From: Metallyticus violacea
Lineage: Eukaryota; Arthropoda; Insecta; Mantodea; Metallyticidae
DNA length: 64,000 bases
Assembly: GCA_030762175.1 (NCBI GenBank)
Contig: CM060831.1
Location: forward strand, 73,386,501-73,450,500
Direction of reading: 5' to 3'
Both the position numbers and the translations under genes were made by a program. The notes under the pieces are model-generated. The model made no database searches. It saw only the letters and a program-made list of their open reading frames with translations, and was not told where the DNA came from. This document shows positions 12,241-23,352 of the stretch, one piece after another; positions within the stretch are counted from its first letter, which is position 1, and each line of letters starts with the position of its first letter.

Positions 12241-13164
12241 GTATTTTTTTATTTGTAAATTTGCTTTTTTGTACATTTTTTTTAGACAACTCACGGGTAC
12301 TATACAAAATACTAGCAAAACACATTACCTTCTCATCTAATAATAACAACATTTTAACAACGCATTGCGAACTGACAATATATATAAAACTTGAAGAAAT
12401 ATTTATATAAGAATTTATTATGTTTTATAAACAGACAAAAGAATGTAGACGTATGCGGAGAGATGCAATAAAGAAACACAAATGAGGGTGTATAGAAGCA
12501 TTATTAAAAAGAAAAAGAAGGAGAAAGGGAGAATGCTTGATAGATGGAAGCACTGAGTTCTTTAATGCCAGAAAACTGCTAAATTAAAGGGATGAAACTA
12601 AAGGAAAACTGGAAGAGATTTCTTTCTTGCTGCACTTGCTGGAAGATGCATGTAATTTGTGACTGATAAACTATACTGGAAGCCTGAACAACTCTTTCAT
12701 CTACGGTAAGTTGTTTGCAGTTTAGAGCTTGTTATTACATTTCTCGTTTTATCTTTAGAACTTTCTGCCTCTTCCATTAACAGCGGCTCATCCATCTGTT
12801 CAGAGTATATTTAGATATCTTTCTTGTAATTATGCAGCACATAGTACATTTACAGCTTTCTACGTATTTTTTTTCAGTAGTGCATGTAATTATTAACAAA
12901 TGTGAATTCAAAAAATTAAGTTCTTGGAAAATATTTACTGTTAATTTTACCAACGTTAACAAAAATATGACTTTGTTGCTTTTGATCTTGATAGATCCCT
13001 TGTTTTAGTTTCCTTCTATATTCGTGTTTTAATTGCATTTTTGTACTATATATTTTGTCTCTTGTTTAAACTCCGTTTTTGCAACATTTCCCCTGAAGTA
13101 TCATTTTTTAATATTTACTTAGGCATTTTTCTTATTATCGTTAATGTTTTAATTTGAAATCACT
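12241..13164. other. unassigned AT-rich DNA
   Basis: No supported gene or repeat. The ORFs are short and composition-driven. Confidence 0.45.
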
Positions 13165-13174
13165 TAACCCTGGT

Positions 13175-13454
13175 TGGTTTTTTTAAATGAATGTTTAAAC
13201 GCCCGTTTTTACTACTGAGGCACCACAGGCGGTGGACACGGGTGATACACGAGATAAAATGATATATTGGGAAAGGTTTTTTTTTTTAAGGAAGGAAACG
13301 TTCCATGCCTAAGTTTAGGGTACCTTCTCGGCATTTGCCATTTATGGGGACTGAGGAAAACCTGGAAAAAAAAACAGTCAGGGAGGATGGTCCTGGCGGG
13401 ATTCGAACCCCAGTCGTCCCGCTCAAGAGCTCGCGCTTTGGCCACCCGTGACGG
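13175..13454 (-). mobile_element. SINE-A copy 4, with TSD
   Basis: Full-length SINE-A in minus orientation: 3' end at the ACGCCCGTTTTTACTACTGAG side, B box as GATTCGAACCCC, and head GGCCACCCGTGACGGT. Flanked by taaccctggt at 13165-13174 and 13455-13464 (10 bp). A T-rich run follows the left TSD, as expected for the A-rich tail of a minus-strand insertion. Confidence 0.92.
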
Positions 13455-13464
13455 TAACCCTGGT

Positions 13465-15443
13465 AGTTAAATTGTGAAAAGAATTCAATAATTTTACTAT
13501 CAAATTTAAATTAAACTCTTTCAGAGTTCTTCCCTTTAATGTCAATGACATAGATTTAGAATAATGAAGCTTTAATCATTTACTATTTTGTAATGCAATT
13601 TAAATATTCATTTACCCTTAGCAAAACAGTTACATCTTTCATGCTATATTTTATATAAAGGTTCAAATAAGGCTTAATTTCTATGATCCAAATTAAACAT
13701 TAAACATTAATGCCTTTAAAAAGTGTTGCATTACTTAGTAAATATATTACCTTTCGCCAAAGATCAACCCTGCTTTTTTCTCACTGGCGATATCTCAGAA
13801 ATTATATTACCACAGAATTTTCAACGTCTATTGCACGATAAATGTCCTGAAACACCTTATTAAAAACGTCTTTATAACTCCCCCAAAACATCTTTGCCTT
13901 TGGCTCTTGCCTGTTATGGTTAATGTTGGAACTCTCCAAATCTCCATTTTGATAGATTTACGTTTTGAGACTGAAGCATTAAACAGCATCTGATTTCACA
14001 ACCACCAATACCTGAGTACTGAAAACGTGCTACAAATACTTGGCATATATTTTCTTTAATAACTGTCCCCTTTGTTTCATGTCAATACGTAAATACTTTA
14101 CCCACATGAACTGGCACTAAACTCAGTAGCTCAGCATCACTAACAGAAAAATAAATTGTACTTAATTGTAAAATGTACACAAGTAGACGAAAAAATAAAC
14201 ACACATTAATAACGTGCATTGATTCATTATTAATTTTGTAGTTTAGAAATGGAAATATCAGGAAAAATCATTAGCAATTTTGTTCATCCCTAAAACTCCT
14301 ATAGGATGCAACAAAGTACACGAGAGTGCAACTTCAACCAAAACTTCATCGTTTTTGGGACGTCCTGTGTATTATTGTGTGACACAGTGGGATAAAAATG
14401 AGTATCTGTTATAAAGAAACTATGCATTTAGCCATTTAAATTATTTGGTATACACTTATGAAAATTAGAAAACAATTATCGTATATAATAACGGACTGAA
14501 CAATTTAAGTTTTCGGAAAATTATTTATTATCTACATGAAATACTACAATATTAAAAGAATAAGAAATATTTGTCATAAACTTTTTCCCTTTTAAAACAT
14601 TTGAAATGTTTTCCTTGTGCACAGCATGTGCTATAAAACTTTCCATAATAAAAGACAAGAAAGCGACTCTGCTGGTTCCAAATATACTAACAGGCAACAA
14701 TAGGCAACACGGTTAAACGTCTTTAGTAGCAATCTTTGCCCCAGCATTATTCGTGATAACATTGCAACCTTTCAAAACATTTTCTCGAAATCAGGCAAGT
14801 GCCTTACACGCAATTTTCACAATTTTCTTTTAAAGCAAAGCACGTTAAGAACAATGTGCCAAATACCAAAGAAATAGCAAATTAAACCTGGGTTCACCTA
14901 AGCAAGAAGCTGTATTTCCAGTTTCTAATGATTATGCAAAACCTTTCCCTTGGACCTTCTTACCTACCAGCCTAACGGTGCACGAGCTCAGAGAAGATAC
15001 ACGACAAGGTGCGCGGCGAACAAGGCTATAAACACTTCTGTTGCGAATTGAGATGTCCTGTAGTAGCCAATCAAATCACATTTCAAATTATGTCAACTTG
15101 AGCACAAGACCATCGCTAGAAAGCAGAGGAAGAAATGTCGATTGATGGAATGTTCTAGAGTGCAACAGGCCTATATATTTACTTATTTAATATATATATA
15201 TATATATAGATAAATGCTAATATGGTAATTCAGCTGAACACTCGTATATTAGCGTACTTATACATGTATATGCATATGTACATATATACAAGTTGCAAAT
15301 TAGTTTTCCTTGTAGATTCAGGAAGACACTAAGAAAAAAATAAATATTTCAGGCTTGTTAGGTTTTTCTCGAGTGTAAACAACAAAAAATTAACCATATA
15401 TGCTATATTTACTTCTTTATATTGAAGAAGAGCTTAGCATACT

Positions 15444-15493
<50 letters not shown>

Positions 15494-15596
15494 GTGTACC
15501 ACTAAGTGTGTAACTTGCCTTTATAGACTCTTAGTTCACAATCTGTGTGTAGGTCCCGAAAGAGAATTTTTTTCATTTCCCTTTCAATGAAATATA
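13465..15596. other. unassigned DNA with (TA)n tracts
   Basis: AT-rich and without supported genes. TA dinucleotide tracts lie at 15189-15208 and 15446-15489. About 14950-15130 is slightly GC-richer but unassigned. Confidence 0.45.
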
Positions 15597-16687
15597 CGAC
15601 GTGGTATCCACAATATTCGGGACTGGTGCTGCCATCCCCACAGTATATGCAATAGAGTTTTGTACCGCTAGGTGGCAACACTAGCACATCTGATGAGTGA
15701 GATTCGTGCAGCTGGGTAGATGTGTTGAGATTCTATAGTACTTTTAATCATAGTCTGTGTGTAGTGTGTGGCGATTTTACGATGTATCCAAGATTAGAAG
15801 AGAGAGTGTGCATCAAATTCTGTGCAAATCTCAGGGAAAATGCAAGGAGATCATCGCAATGATTCAAGTATTTGGGGGACAAAGCATGAGTCGTAAACGT
15901 GTGTTTGAGGGGCATGCTTGTGTCAAGGATCCTAACTGTTGATCAGAAGGCGCAGCGTGTTGAAGTTTGCACGGAGCTTCGTCAGGTCGCATCCGATGAC
16001 CCAACCTTCTTGTCCAGGGCCATCACCGTCGACGAGAGCTGGATGTACACTTATGATCCTGAGACAAAACAACAATCCTCTCAGTGGAAGAGCCCGAACT
16101 CACCAAGACCAAAAAAAGCGAGACAAGTGAAGAGCAAAGACAAGAGCTTGCTCCTCGTTTTCTTTCATACCAAGAGGATTTTGTGCAATGAATTCGTCTC
16201 ACCAAATCAAACAGTGAACTCCACGTACTACTGTGACGTTTTGCGACGACTCCGTGAAAATGTGCGGAGACGACGGCCCGAGCTTTGGCGACAAAGGAAC
16301 TGGCTTTTGCATCATGTAATGCGCCCTGTCACAATTTCTTGTTCACCAGGAGCTTTTTGAGGATAAACAACATGACGATTATCCCCCCACCCTCTGTACT
16401 CCACTGATCTGGCACCCTGCGACTTCGCTCTATTCCCCAAACTGAAAATAAAGTTGACAGGAAGTCCGTTTCGACACAATTGAGAGTATCCAAGAAGAAA
16501 AGTTGCCTGTGCTAAGCACCATCAAAGGACATGTCTTCCAAGATGCACTTGGAAAATTGCAGAATTGCTGGGATCGGTGTATACGTGTGGAAGGGAACTA
16601 CTTCGAGGGTGACGGCGGTCGTTAGTCTCAAAATAAGTTTCTGACCAGATGGCAGCACCAGGCCCGAATGATGTGGATACCACCTCA
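15597..16687 (+). mobile_element. mariner family 1, copy a (defective)
   Basis: A TA-flanked element (TA at 15595-15596 and 16688-16689) whose ends are inverted repeats: GTGGTATCCACAATATTCGG at the left against the complement of ATGTGGATACCAC at the right. The transposase text starts near 15783 (MYPRLEERVCIKFC). It loses about 190 bp covering the helix-turn-helix region near 15915-15930 relative to copy b. It then reads DQKAQRVEVCTELRQ, a first catalytic Asp in VDESWMY, and YDPETK. A one-base deletion falls exactly at the second catalytic Asp (LLHH then out of frame). The third Asp context APCDF survives in another frame. The length of 1091 bp compares with 1285 bp for copy b. Confidence 0.92.
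15783..16620 (+). pseudogene. mariner family 1 transposase, copy a
   Basis: D,D34D mariner transposase (cut-and-paste DNA transposition, nuclear, acting on TIRs) in decayed form. The longest open stretch is 153 codons (15899-16360). It keeps SQWKSPNSPRPKK, the conserved linker after the first Asp, and PNQTVNSTYYCDVLRRLREN. Damage is the N-terminal deletion, the frameshift at the second Asp and further frame changes before GNYFEGDGG at the C-terminus. Start MYPRL corresponds to MDPRL in copy b. It cannot be functional. Confidence 0.9.
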
Positions 16688-16893
16688 TATAAGGTATTTT
16701 AAAGAATTTAATATTATTCCTATTTCAATGGCCATAAATTTGGCAATTATTTGGATTTTCAAATATAAAAATAGCACTTTAATTGTTTAGAAATCAGATT
16801 TTGTTTTAACAGAAATTAATCATATTATTAAAGGATAAACAAGAAATATTTAAATATGCTCACCAGCGCATTCTTATACTTTCCAGACAGCCA

Positions 16894-16894
16894 T

Positions 16895-16959
<65 letters not shown>

Positions 16960-17194
16960 ATAGTAGCAGTAGTAGTAGTAGTAGCAGTAGTAGTAGTACT
17001 AGTAGTAGTAGTAGCAGTAGTAGTACTAGTAGTAGTAGTACTAGTAGTAGTAGTAGCAGCAGTAGTACTAGTAGTAGTAGTAGCAGCAGTAGTACTAGTA
17101 GTAGTAGTAGTAGTAGAAGTAGTAGTAGTAGTAATAGTAGTAGTAGTAATAGTAGTAGTAGTAATAGTAGTAGTAGTAATAGTAGTAGTAGTAG
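16894..17194. repeat. (TAG)n trinucleotide microsatellite
   Basis: About 300 bp of TAG/GTA repeats, with regular CAG, TAA and TAC variants forming higher-order patterns such as repeated AGTACTAGT blocks. Poly-Leu and poly-Thr minus-strand ORFs over it are artefacts. Confidence 0.97.
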
Positions 17195-17694
17195 GTACAT
17201 CTTTATTTTTATAAAATACTATATTCATGTTACAAATATAATTAATGCATGGGTAGTTGATCACATATACTCAAGTATGATACACAATTAGAAGAAGGAA
17301 AAAATAATAAAACTATAAAGAAATAATAATGAAAAAATAAAACATTTAAAACACATTCTTTATAATTATAGTAGTTATTGCTTTCTAACCATGAAATAAA
17401 TTGCTTCTAGCTTTGCGCACTTTGACTAGGAAAATATCCATATTCAATCAATTAATGTGATCTGAAAAAATCCCAGCATGCTCATCTAACACTAATTGCC
17501 TTAAATTGTTCTGGAAAAAGCATTTTTCTCAGGTGCATGCCGTTAGTACATTCGATCAGAATGTGTACCCGTTCATCACTCCCTCCACAAAATAGACATA
17601 TTCTCCTACTAGAACTCAGTTATTTTTTAGCATTCCAACCTCCCAGCCTAAACCAAGCCATACCTTGGTTTACCTTTCTCCCTAGAACGAGTTA

Positions 17695-18926
17695 CCCGGA
17701 TAGATCCATAAGTTTCCGGCCTCGCCGATAAGGATTATCGCCTCCACAAAACCCTTAACTGGTGTCATACCTTGTCTGTTAAGTAAATAATGTAACTATA
17801 GCTTTGCTCCGCTGTGTTCAGCTGTTCAAATATATTTGCAAAGGAAGGTTATGTGTAGAAGATTGTGACATATTCCAATGGAGTATCGAGCTGTTAATAA
17901 GCTCTTCTCAAAAGAAGCACTTACTCCAAATGAAATTAAACAGCGATAGGACGGTGTGTATGGATAAGCATTCCCCTCATATTCTACCTTAAAAGAATGA
18001 ACCAATCCTTTTCGAATGGGTCGAGAGAGAAAGCATTGAAGACGAAGAGCTGCAGGTTGGCCCTTGTATGTACTCACTCCTGAAAACATCCCTCACTCTT
18101 GTGGAAGGAGGAATTATGGAACACCGGCGGCTCAAAATTACAGAAATAGCTGTAAGGTTGGGCTTTTCTAAAATAACAGTCCTTCGAATTATTCATGAAC
18201 ATTTAAATATGAATAAGGTTAGTGCAAGATGGGTGCCTAGACTTCTTTCCTCAGTCCAAAAGCAGAAACGAGTCATCTATTATCAGGCATTTTTGGAGCT
18301 CTGCCGTGACAACGAGAGAGAAGTTCTGCAAACCATTGTTACAGGAGATGAAAATAGGTCCTCTACTATGACACCTAGTCCAAAGGAGAATCAATGGAGT
18401 GGCGTAAACCTGGCGAAGAACCGCCTCTAATGGCCAAGGTTACTCAGCCAACCAAAAAGACCATGGCCACAATCTTTTGGAAATGTGAAGTAATACTCTT
18501 CATTAACTTTAAGGAGAGGAACGCCACAGTAAATGAGGAGTACTATGCTGGCCTACTGCACAGACTACATGCTTCTATCAAAGAGAAAAGGCGGAAAGCT
18601 AAAGCTGATGTGGCTTCAAGGAGATCCACCATCCAGTCTACAGCCCAGATCTAGCTCCCATGGACTATTTCCTCTTCTCAAAGCTCAAGGAGAAAGACCT
18701 TCGAGAAAGGAATTTTAAGTGTGATGAAGAAGTGATAGATGCTGTTTATGCCTGTTTTACATACTAGGCTTCTGACTTTTTGTTTGTAGGATGGGGACTG
18801 AAATGTTAATTCAAAGATGTGGGAAGTATATTGCAATAAAGTTTAACTATATTGGAAAATGAAATATAGTTTTTGCCTTTACCATGCCTAAGAAATGGTT
18901 AGGCAGGAAACATGAACCTACCCTCG
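17695..18926 (+). mobile_element. mariner family 2, copy a (inserted in LINE)
   Basis: TA-flanked (17693-17694 and 18927-18928), with a left end reading GATCCATAAGTTTCCGGCCT and a right end whose complement starts CGAGGGTAGGTTCATG. Transposase text includes ITEIAVRLGFSK (HTH), LNMNKVSARWVPRL, IVTGDE (first catalytic Asp) and KERNATVNEEYYAGLLHRL. The block holding the second Asp is deleted. The text jumps to a PMDYF context for the third Asp, giving about 1232 bp in all. It interrupts the minus-strand LINE between its RT part and its zinc-knuckle part, so it is younger than the LINE. Confidence 0.9.
18068..18800 (+). pseudogene. mariner family 2 transposase, copy a
   Basis: Decayed D,D34D-type transposase in overlapping frames (120 codons 18068-18430, then 86 codons 18394-18654). 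The first catalytic Asp is kept. The segment with the usual HDNAP motif is missing, and the third Asp lies in another frame. The reading frame continues to LREKDLRERNF-like text and a stop region near 18760. It is non-functional. Confidence 0.88.
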
Positions 18927-19690
18927 TATATACCTCTTTACCCTAAGTCAATATTATTTCTTTCGATAAGCTCAAGGAGACTTTTGAGTTTACATTCTAC
19001 CTCGATTGCTGATATCTTTAACCCTGTTGTACCGTTCTTCCATACATTTTTATTATGTCCATTATCTACCTCAATTCCATATTGAACTCTGGTCAATACA
19101 GCTGAGTTCTCTTTCCACCTTTTCAGCCCAAAACGTCAATGTTATATTTTATATCTGGTGTCTATAGCGTTTATCGCAAAGTGTGCACTGGTCTTCCTCC
19201 ATTAGTCTAATCTGATTACTTCACCGTCTTGTTTACTATTAACCGTATTTCTTATGGCCCCACAGTTTGGCGTTCCTTTAGAGAGCCCGAGAATATTTTT
19301 CTAAAAACCAACTTGAATTTTATTTACACGTTCAGTTCTCCCCCGTCCCCATATTTCACTTCTATATAGCAGAATACACATAATCATTATATCTTTTCTC
19401 TAGCGTGTCTACTGGTATATCTGGAATGCGAGTCAGAACAAGTTGACCTTCACCTAATGATTTATAATTACTAACAGTCAAGTGCTTATTCCCTTTCCTA
19501 CTCATATTAAAGTTTGGTCCTAAATTACGAAGCTTTAACTTTTTTATCCACTGTAGTATAGATTTCCATGTCTGACATACACGTGGATATTTTAAATATC
19601 ATTGTTTTTGGTTTTGTTAACTTTTACCATTATACCCCATAATGCTCTAGGACAAGAACGCCTTTCTGCAAACTATTTCTTGTTAGAGAT

Positions 19691-19950
19691 TTTGTTTAGT
19701 AGTGTTTAACGCCCGTTGTTACTACTGAGGCATCATAGGCGTTGGGCACTGATGATACATGAAATGAAATGATATATTGGGAAAGGATTTTTTTACGGAA
19801 GGAAACGTTCCAGGTCTAAGTTTAGGGTACCTCTCCGGCATTTGCCAGTTGTGAGGAAAACCTTGAAAAAACCTCAGTCAGGGAAGACGGTCCCCAGACC
19901 TCCAGCTCACGAGTCCGCGTCTTAAAGAACACGGCCACCCGTGGCGGTTC
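19691..19950 (-). mobile_element. SINE-A copy 5, inserted in LINE, with TSD
   Basis: Minus-orientation SINE-A flanked by gttagagat at 19682-19690 and 19951-19959. The flanking LINE sequence joins across one copy of the repeat (SNSFISN...KK), which confirms the insertion site. Part of the tRNA-like head around the B box is deleted (CGGTCCCCAGACC). Confidence 0.93.
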
Positions 19951-20078
19951 GTTAGAGATAAAAGAATTAGATTGTGCATACAAAAGTACAGCAATGCATA
20001 TACCGCCCACTCCAGGAGCATTCAATTCCTTCGCTAACAGATCACGGGAAATATCATTTATAAATAGATTAAAAAGTA

Positions 20079-20082
<4 letters not shown>

Positions 20083-20129
<47 letters not shown>
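20083..20129. repeat. (AG)n microsatellite inside the LINE RT
   Basis: About 23 AG units fall just before LLFNLFINDI in the minus-strand LINE reading, where ORF2 normally has a GC..SPLLF-type box. They therefore appear to have expanded inside the dead RT gene. Confidence 0.92.
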
Positions 20130-20132
<3 letters not shown>

Positions 20133-20588
20133 CATTCTTGACAAGCTCCATTACTGATTATTTACCTTCCGATATAGTGTAATGGTCTCGAATGCAATGT
20201 CGCTGTATATCTGCATCAGCCTGGAGACACCTTTCTGACACAGTTTTACCCACACAGAGCACGATCGAAGGCTATTTTAAAATCAACAAACATGGTAAAT
20301 CATTAACCAGTTTTCTTTTTAAGTATATACCTATTAAAGCCTTTAAAACGAATATATTATCCACCGTAGAAAACATTTCCCTGAAACTTGCTTCATATGT
20401 ACATATTTTATTATATTCGTTAACCTACCCCCTTAATCCATTCATTCAGAATCTTTGAAGTACACTTCACCAAATACAGATAATAGTGATATGTCGCGGT
20501 AGTTCTCTGACGCTCGTCGGTTACCCTTGCCTTTGAATATCGGCTGTATCTTCAAGACTGTCCATGTTTCTCGATATCTTTCTCTAAT

Positions 20589-20672
20589 AAATCCATCGAC
20601 CCTGGCCGAGATTGAACCCGCGATCTTGGATCTATGTGGCAAGTATGTTAATACTAGACCACCAGGACCTAC
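20589..20672 (-). mobile_element. SINE-B head fragment
   Basis: Minus strand reads GGTCCTGGTGGTCTAGTATT...ATCGCGGGTTCAATCTCGGCC.., the tRNA-like head (A and B boxes) of SINE-B, ending at GGATTTAT exactly where the LINE text starts. Only about 84 bp is present and the SINE body is absent. Confidence 0.75.
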
Positions 20673-22228
20673 TCTTACTTAAGAATGTATGGGTATATGT
20701 GATATGTAATATGAAATAAATTAAATGTTAAAACAAGCAAATTTTATATTTCTCTTAATGGGCGTTTAAAAGTCTTAAATGTCAAAAAGATACATATTCT
20801 AAAAGTACGAAGTTCAAATTCTTTTAAAATTGAATTATATTTAATAAAATATGTTTTGATAGCATTTAATCTGTAAATAACTGTCATAATATTGCTTTAA
20901 ATACCCACTGGATTAATAGTCAATATGTAGGAAATTTCTAAAAGAAACCAGAATGAATGCTTTTTAATGTATTCTTGTTTTTTACTCAGTCATGTTGTTG
21001 TATCATGTGGTCGGTTTATTTTGAATGAAAGATATATATAACATTATAACCGGAACTAACAGCTAATAGAACACGTATATCATGTGTTTATTTGCAGAAC
21101 AGTAAGTGCGGGAACCAGATCTACTTAAAACACGATAATGATTTACTATGTTATACCCATTGCAAGTTTTAACACACAAGTTCCTACTTTACAAATCGCC
21201 ATGTTCATACTGTGAAGGCAATTTCTTTTAGTGTTGTATTGGACGGAACTAATTTCAGCACGGTAAAAGAATTCCGTGATCAAAGACAACAAAGAAAATT
21301 AACTGTACTGTGGCATTATCCCATGGTCCACACAGACGTTTTAATCAACGCGGCATTCATTTTTTTAATCCATGCATTAATCACTTAGGACACAGAAAGC
21401 TGGAGACAAGTTTCAAATTCATCAGTGTAACTCGTTGACTGCCTCTTTTCTTTGCACGGTAAGCGACCTGTGCTTTACCGTAAATGCATGCGGATGAACA
21501 TCTTTATAAAGGAAGTTCAAAGATCACAGTAGTCGTCAGTAATGTTACTGATTTTTGTGCCAAATGAGGTTAGGTTTAGGGAAAGCTATTAATGCTATCC
21601 TCGCACCAAAGGCTGCGATTCCTATGTTTTCACAACTAAATAAGGTACAACGCTTTTACACTAAGCACATGTATAATTCCGCATAATTACTGACGAATGT
21701 AACTTAGTTGCTTAGGTGGTAACAATACTCGAATTTCCGGTTCATATACTTCGGAGCCAAATATCCTGACTAAGTTTTTCGTATTTTCTTTGGTCGCTTA
21801 GGCAAATTCAGGGATGGATATTTCTAAGAATTTTCCACCCTAACATTATGTGTTGTTTCATTCCATATTTCCTGTTGCAAGACAAAAGATACCAAACGAG
21901 ATGGGGTTGTGTTGTGCGGCTTGGCGGTGGATTTGCCCTTTGTCCTGTCGTCTGGAAAACTCCTCGGACCACCGGATGACATTTTTGTGGCTCTTACAGA
22001 TCTGCCGACGTCTATAACATACCAAATGAGGAAATGTTAGGGACATCACTTATATCCGTATATCTGGCTCTCCGATCTATCCATTCCTACAGAAAGTGTA
22101 CTCCTTGGAAAGAATAGGCACAGTAGGCCTACACTGTATTCGCAGTGCCGAAACATTCCCCCCTATTGCCCTATCTATACTTAAAACAACGCATGCTAGT
22201 TTTAAATTTCTGAAATGCTTCTGAGATA
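20673..22228. other. unassigned DNA
   Basis: AT-rich, with a 63-codon minus ORF at 21858-22049 in a slightly GC-richer patch (21850-22030) that I cannot assign. No repeat or RNA signature was seen. Confidence 0.4.
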
Positions 22229-22640
22229 TGAGGATAGATGTATAAGTTTATGGCCTAACCATTTTTATGTATAATAAAGACAAAAACTATATTTTGCTTT
22301 TCATTATAGTTACCCTTTATTACAATACACTTCTCACATATTTGAATTAGCATTTAATCCCCCCTCCCAAAAATAGTCAAAAGTCTTGTGTGCAAAATGG
22401 GCATAAACAGCATTCCATCACTTCTTCGTTAGAGATAAATTTCCTTCCTCGAAGGTCTTTCTTATGTTTTGAGAGGGGGAAATAGTCACTGGGGGCTAGA
22501 TCCAGGCTGTACGGTGGATTGTCGAACTCCTTGAAGCCACATTTATTCACAGCTTAACAGACAAGTTATGTCACCAGATAAGGTTTTTGTGAAGGCAATA
22601 ATCCTAACGGTGAGGCCGGAAACTTATGGATCTACCCTCG
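22229..22640 (-). mobile_element. mariner family 2, copy b: 412-bp deletion derivative
   Basis: Minus orientation. The right end complement reads CGAGGGTAGATCCATAAG and the left end keeps AAGTTTATGGCCTAACCAT, matching the two different termini of copy a. The 5' untranslated part (TCACCAGATAAGGTT on the plus strand) joins the C-terminal transposase region, which reads CGFKEFDNPPYS, APSDYFPLSK and LRGRKFISNEEVM. About 800 bp of coding sequence is missing. It is flanked by TA-like sites. Confidence 0.85.
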
Positions 22641-22920
22641 TATTTATCCAAACTAAATGCTCCTGCTAATTAATGAGCGTTTTCCAACATTATATATGTC
22701 CCACCTTTATCTTAGAAAATCGTAATCATTTCTTTATTGGACGTGGGATATTCCATATTTTAAGAATAATCACGCACATCTTACTTATGCTTTAATATTA
22801 AGCATAAACCACTAACTTGAGGTTGTTTAAATTTTTCGGAAACAAATATTTTAAATCGTTTATTGGACTGCCGCTCTTTGCCAAAGCTTTTCTAATACAG
22901 GATCATTAATATACTAAGCA

Positions 22921-23033
22921 GCCGTGGGACGAACGGCTTTACTTCCCTTCCAAAGGAAGCCATACTTGCGATTTATACGCCCGAAAAAATCCGTCAATCG
23001 TGACCGGGTTCCTACCTGCGATCTTGGGTTTAA
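22921..23033 (-). mobile_element. SINE-B fragment
   Basis: Minus strand reads AACCCAAGATCGCAGGTAGG, GACGGATTTTTTCGGGCG and TATGGCTTCCTTTGGAAGGG, i.e. the B-box side of the head and the first part of the body of SINE-B. Both ends are truncated. Confidence 0.82.
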
Positions 23034-23352
23034 AAGACAATCGTTTATGAAGAAATGGAAATGGAAATCGATTTAAACATTCTGTACAACATTTAGAAGC
23101 CAACTGAAATATTTCAAATGACAAACTCGCAAAGTATTAACACATGTGTACCTGTATGGTTTTACATTTAGTAGCTTTTTTATATTTTTTGCAGAAGACT
23201 GAAACGTTATATCTGTTGGGAAAGCTTAGCCACTGATTTTCTTAAGAATGCTCCAGACTAGTTCCAGTTTAATTCAAATTTCCTGTTTTAAGCTTCTTCC
23301 GGAATGCGTTTAGTCCATCACTGCACAATCTGTTCACTAATATTCTCACTTA

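Larger units (their letters stand above)
17470..20588 (-). pseudogene. LINE ORF2 pseudogene split by nested insertions
   Basis: Non-LTR retrotransposon reverse transcriptase read on the minus strand in three segments. Segment 20588-19960 gives WTVLKIQPIFKGKGNR..ENYRDISLLSVFG (RT start), then STVDNIF- and KAFDR-like text, then LLFNLFINDI and ICIAVLLYA (YADD-box region with the Asp pair lost). Segment 19681-18929 resumes with KVNKTKTMIF. Segment 17692-17480 gives WFRLGGWNAKK, a stop, then RRICLFCGGSDERVHILIEC, the C-x2-C-x8-H-x4-C knuckle typical of many LINE ORF2 C-termini. A SINE-A sits between the first two segments and a mariner between the last two. Frameshifts and stops occur throughout. 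The clade is not assigned. Confidence 0.8.

Noticed and set aside
15446..15489. AT-rich (TA)n tract as a replication origin or promoter
   Set aside because: Simple TA repeats occur at several places here and nothing nearby indicates such a role.
16860..17264. 134-codon poly-Thr ORF and 108-codon poly-Leu ORF
   Set aside because: Both are translations of the TAG trinucleotide tract in two frames.
18068..18718. Intact mariner transposase assembled from overlapping frames
   Set aside because: The frames overlap through real frameshifts and the second catalytic Asp region is deleted, so the copy is a pseudogene.
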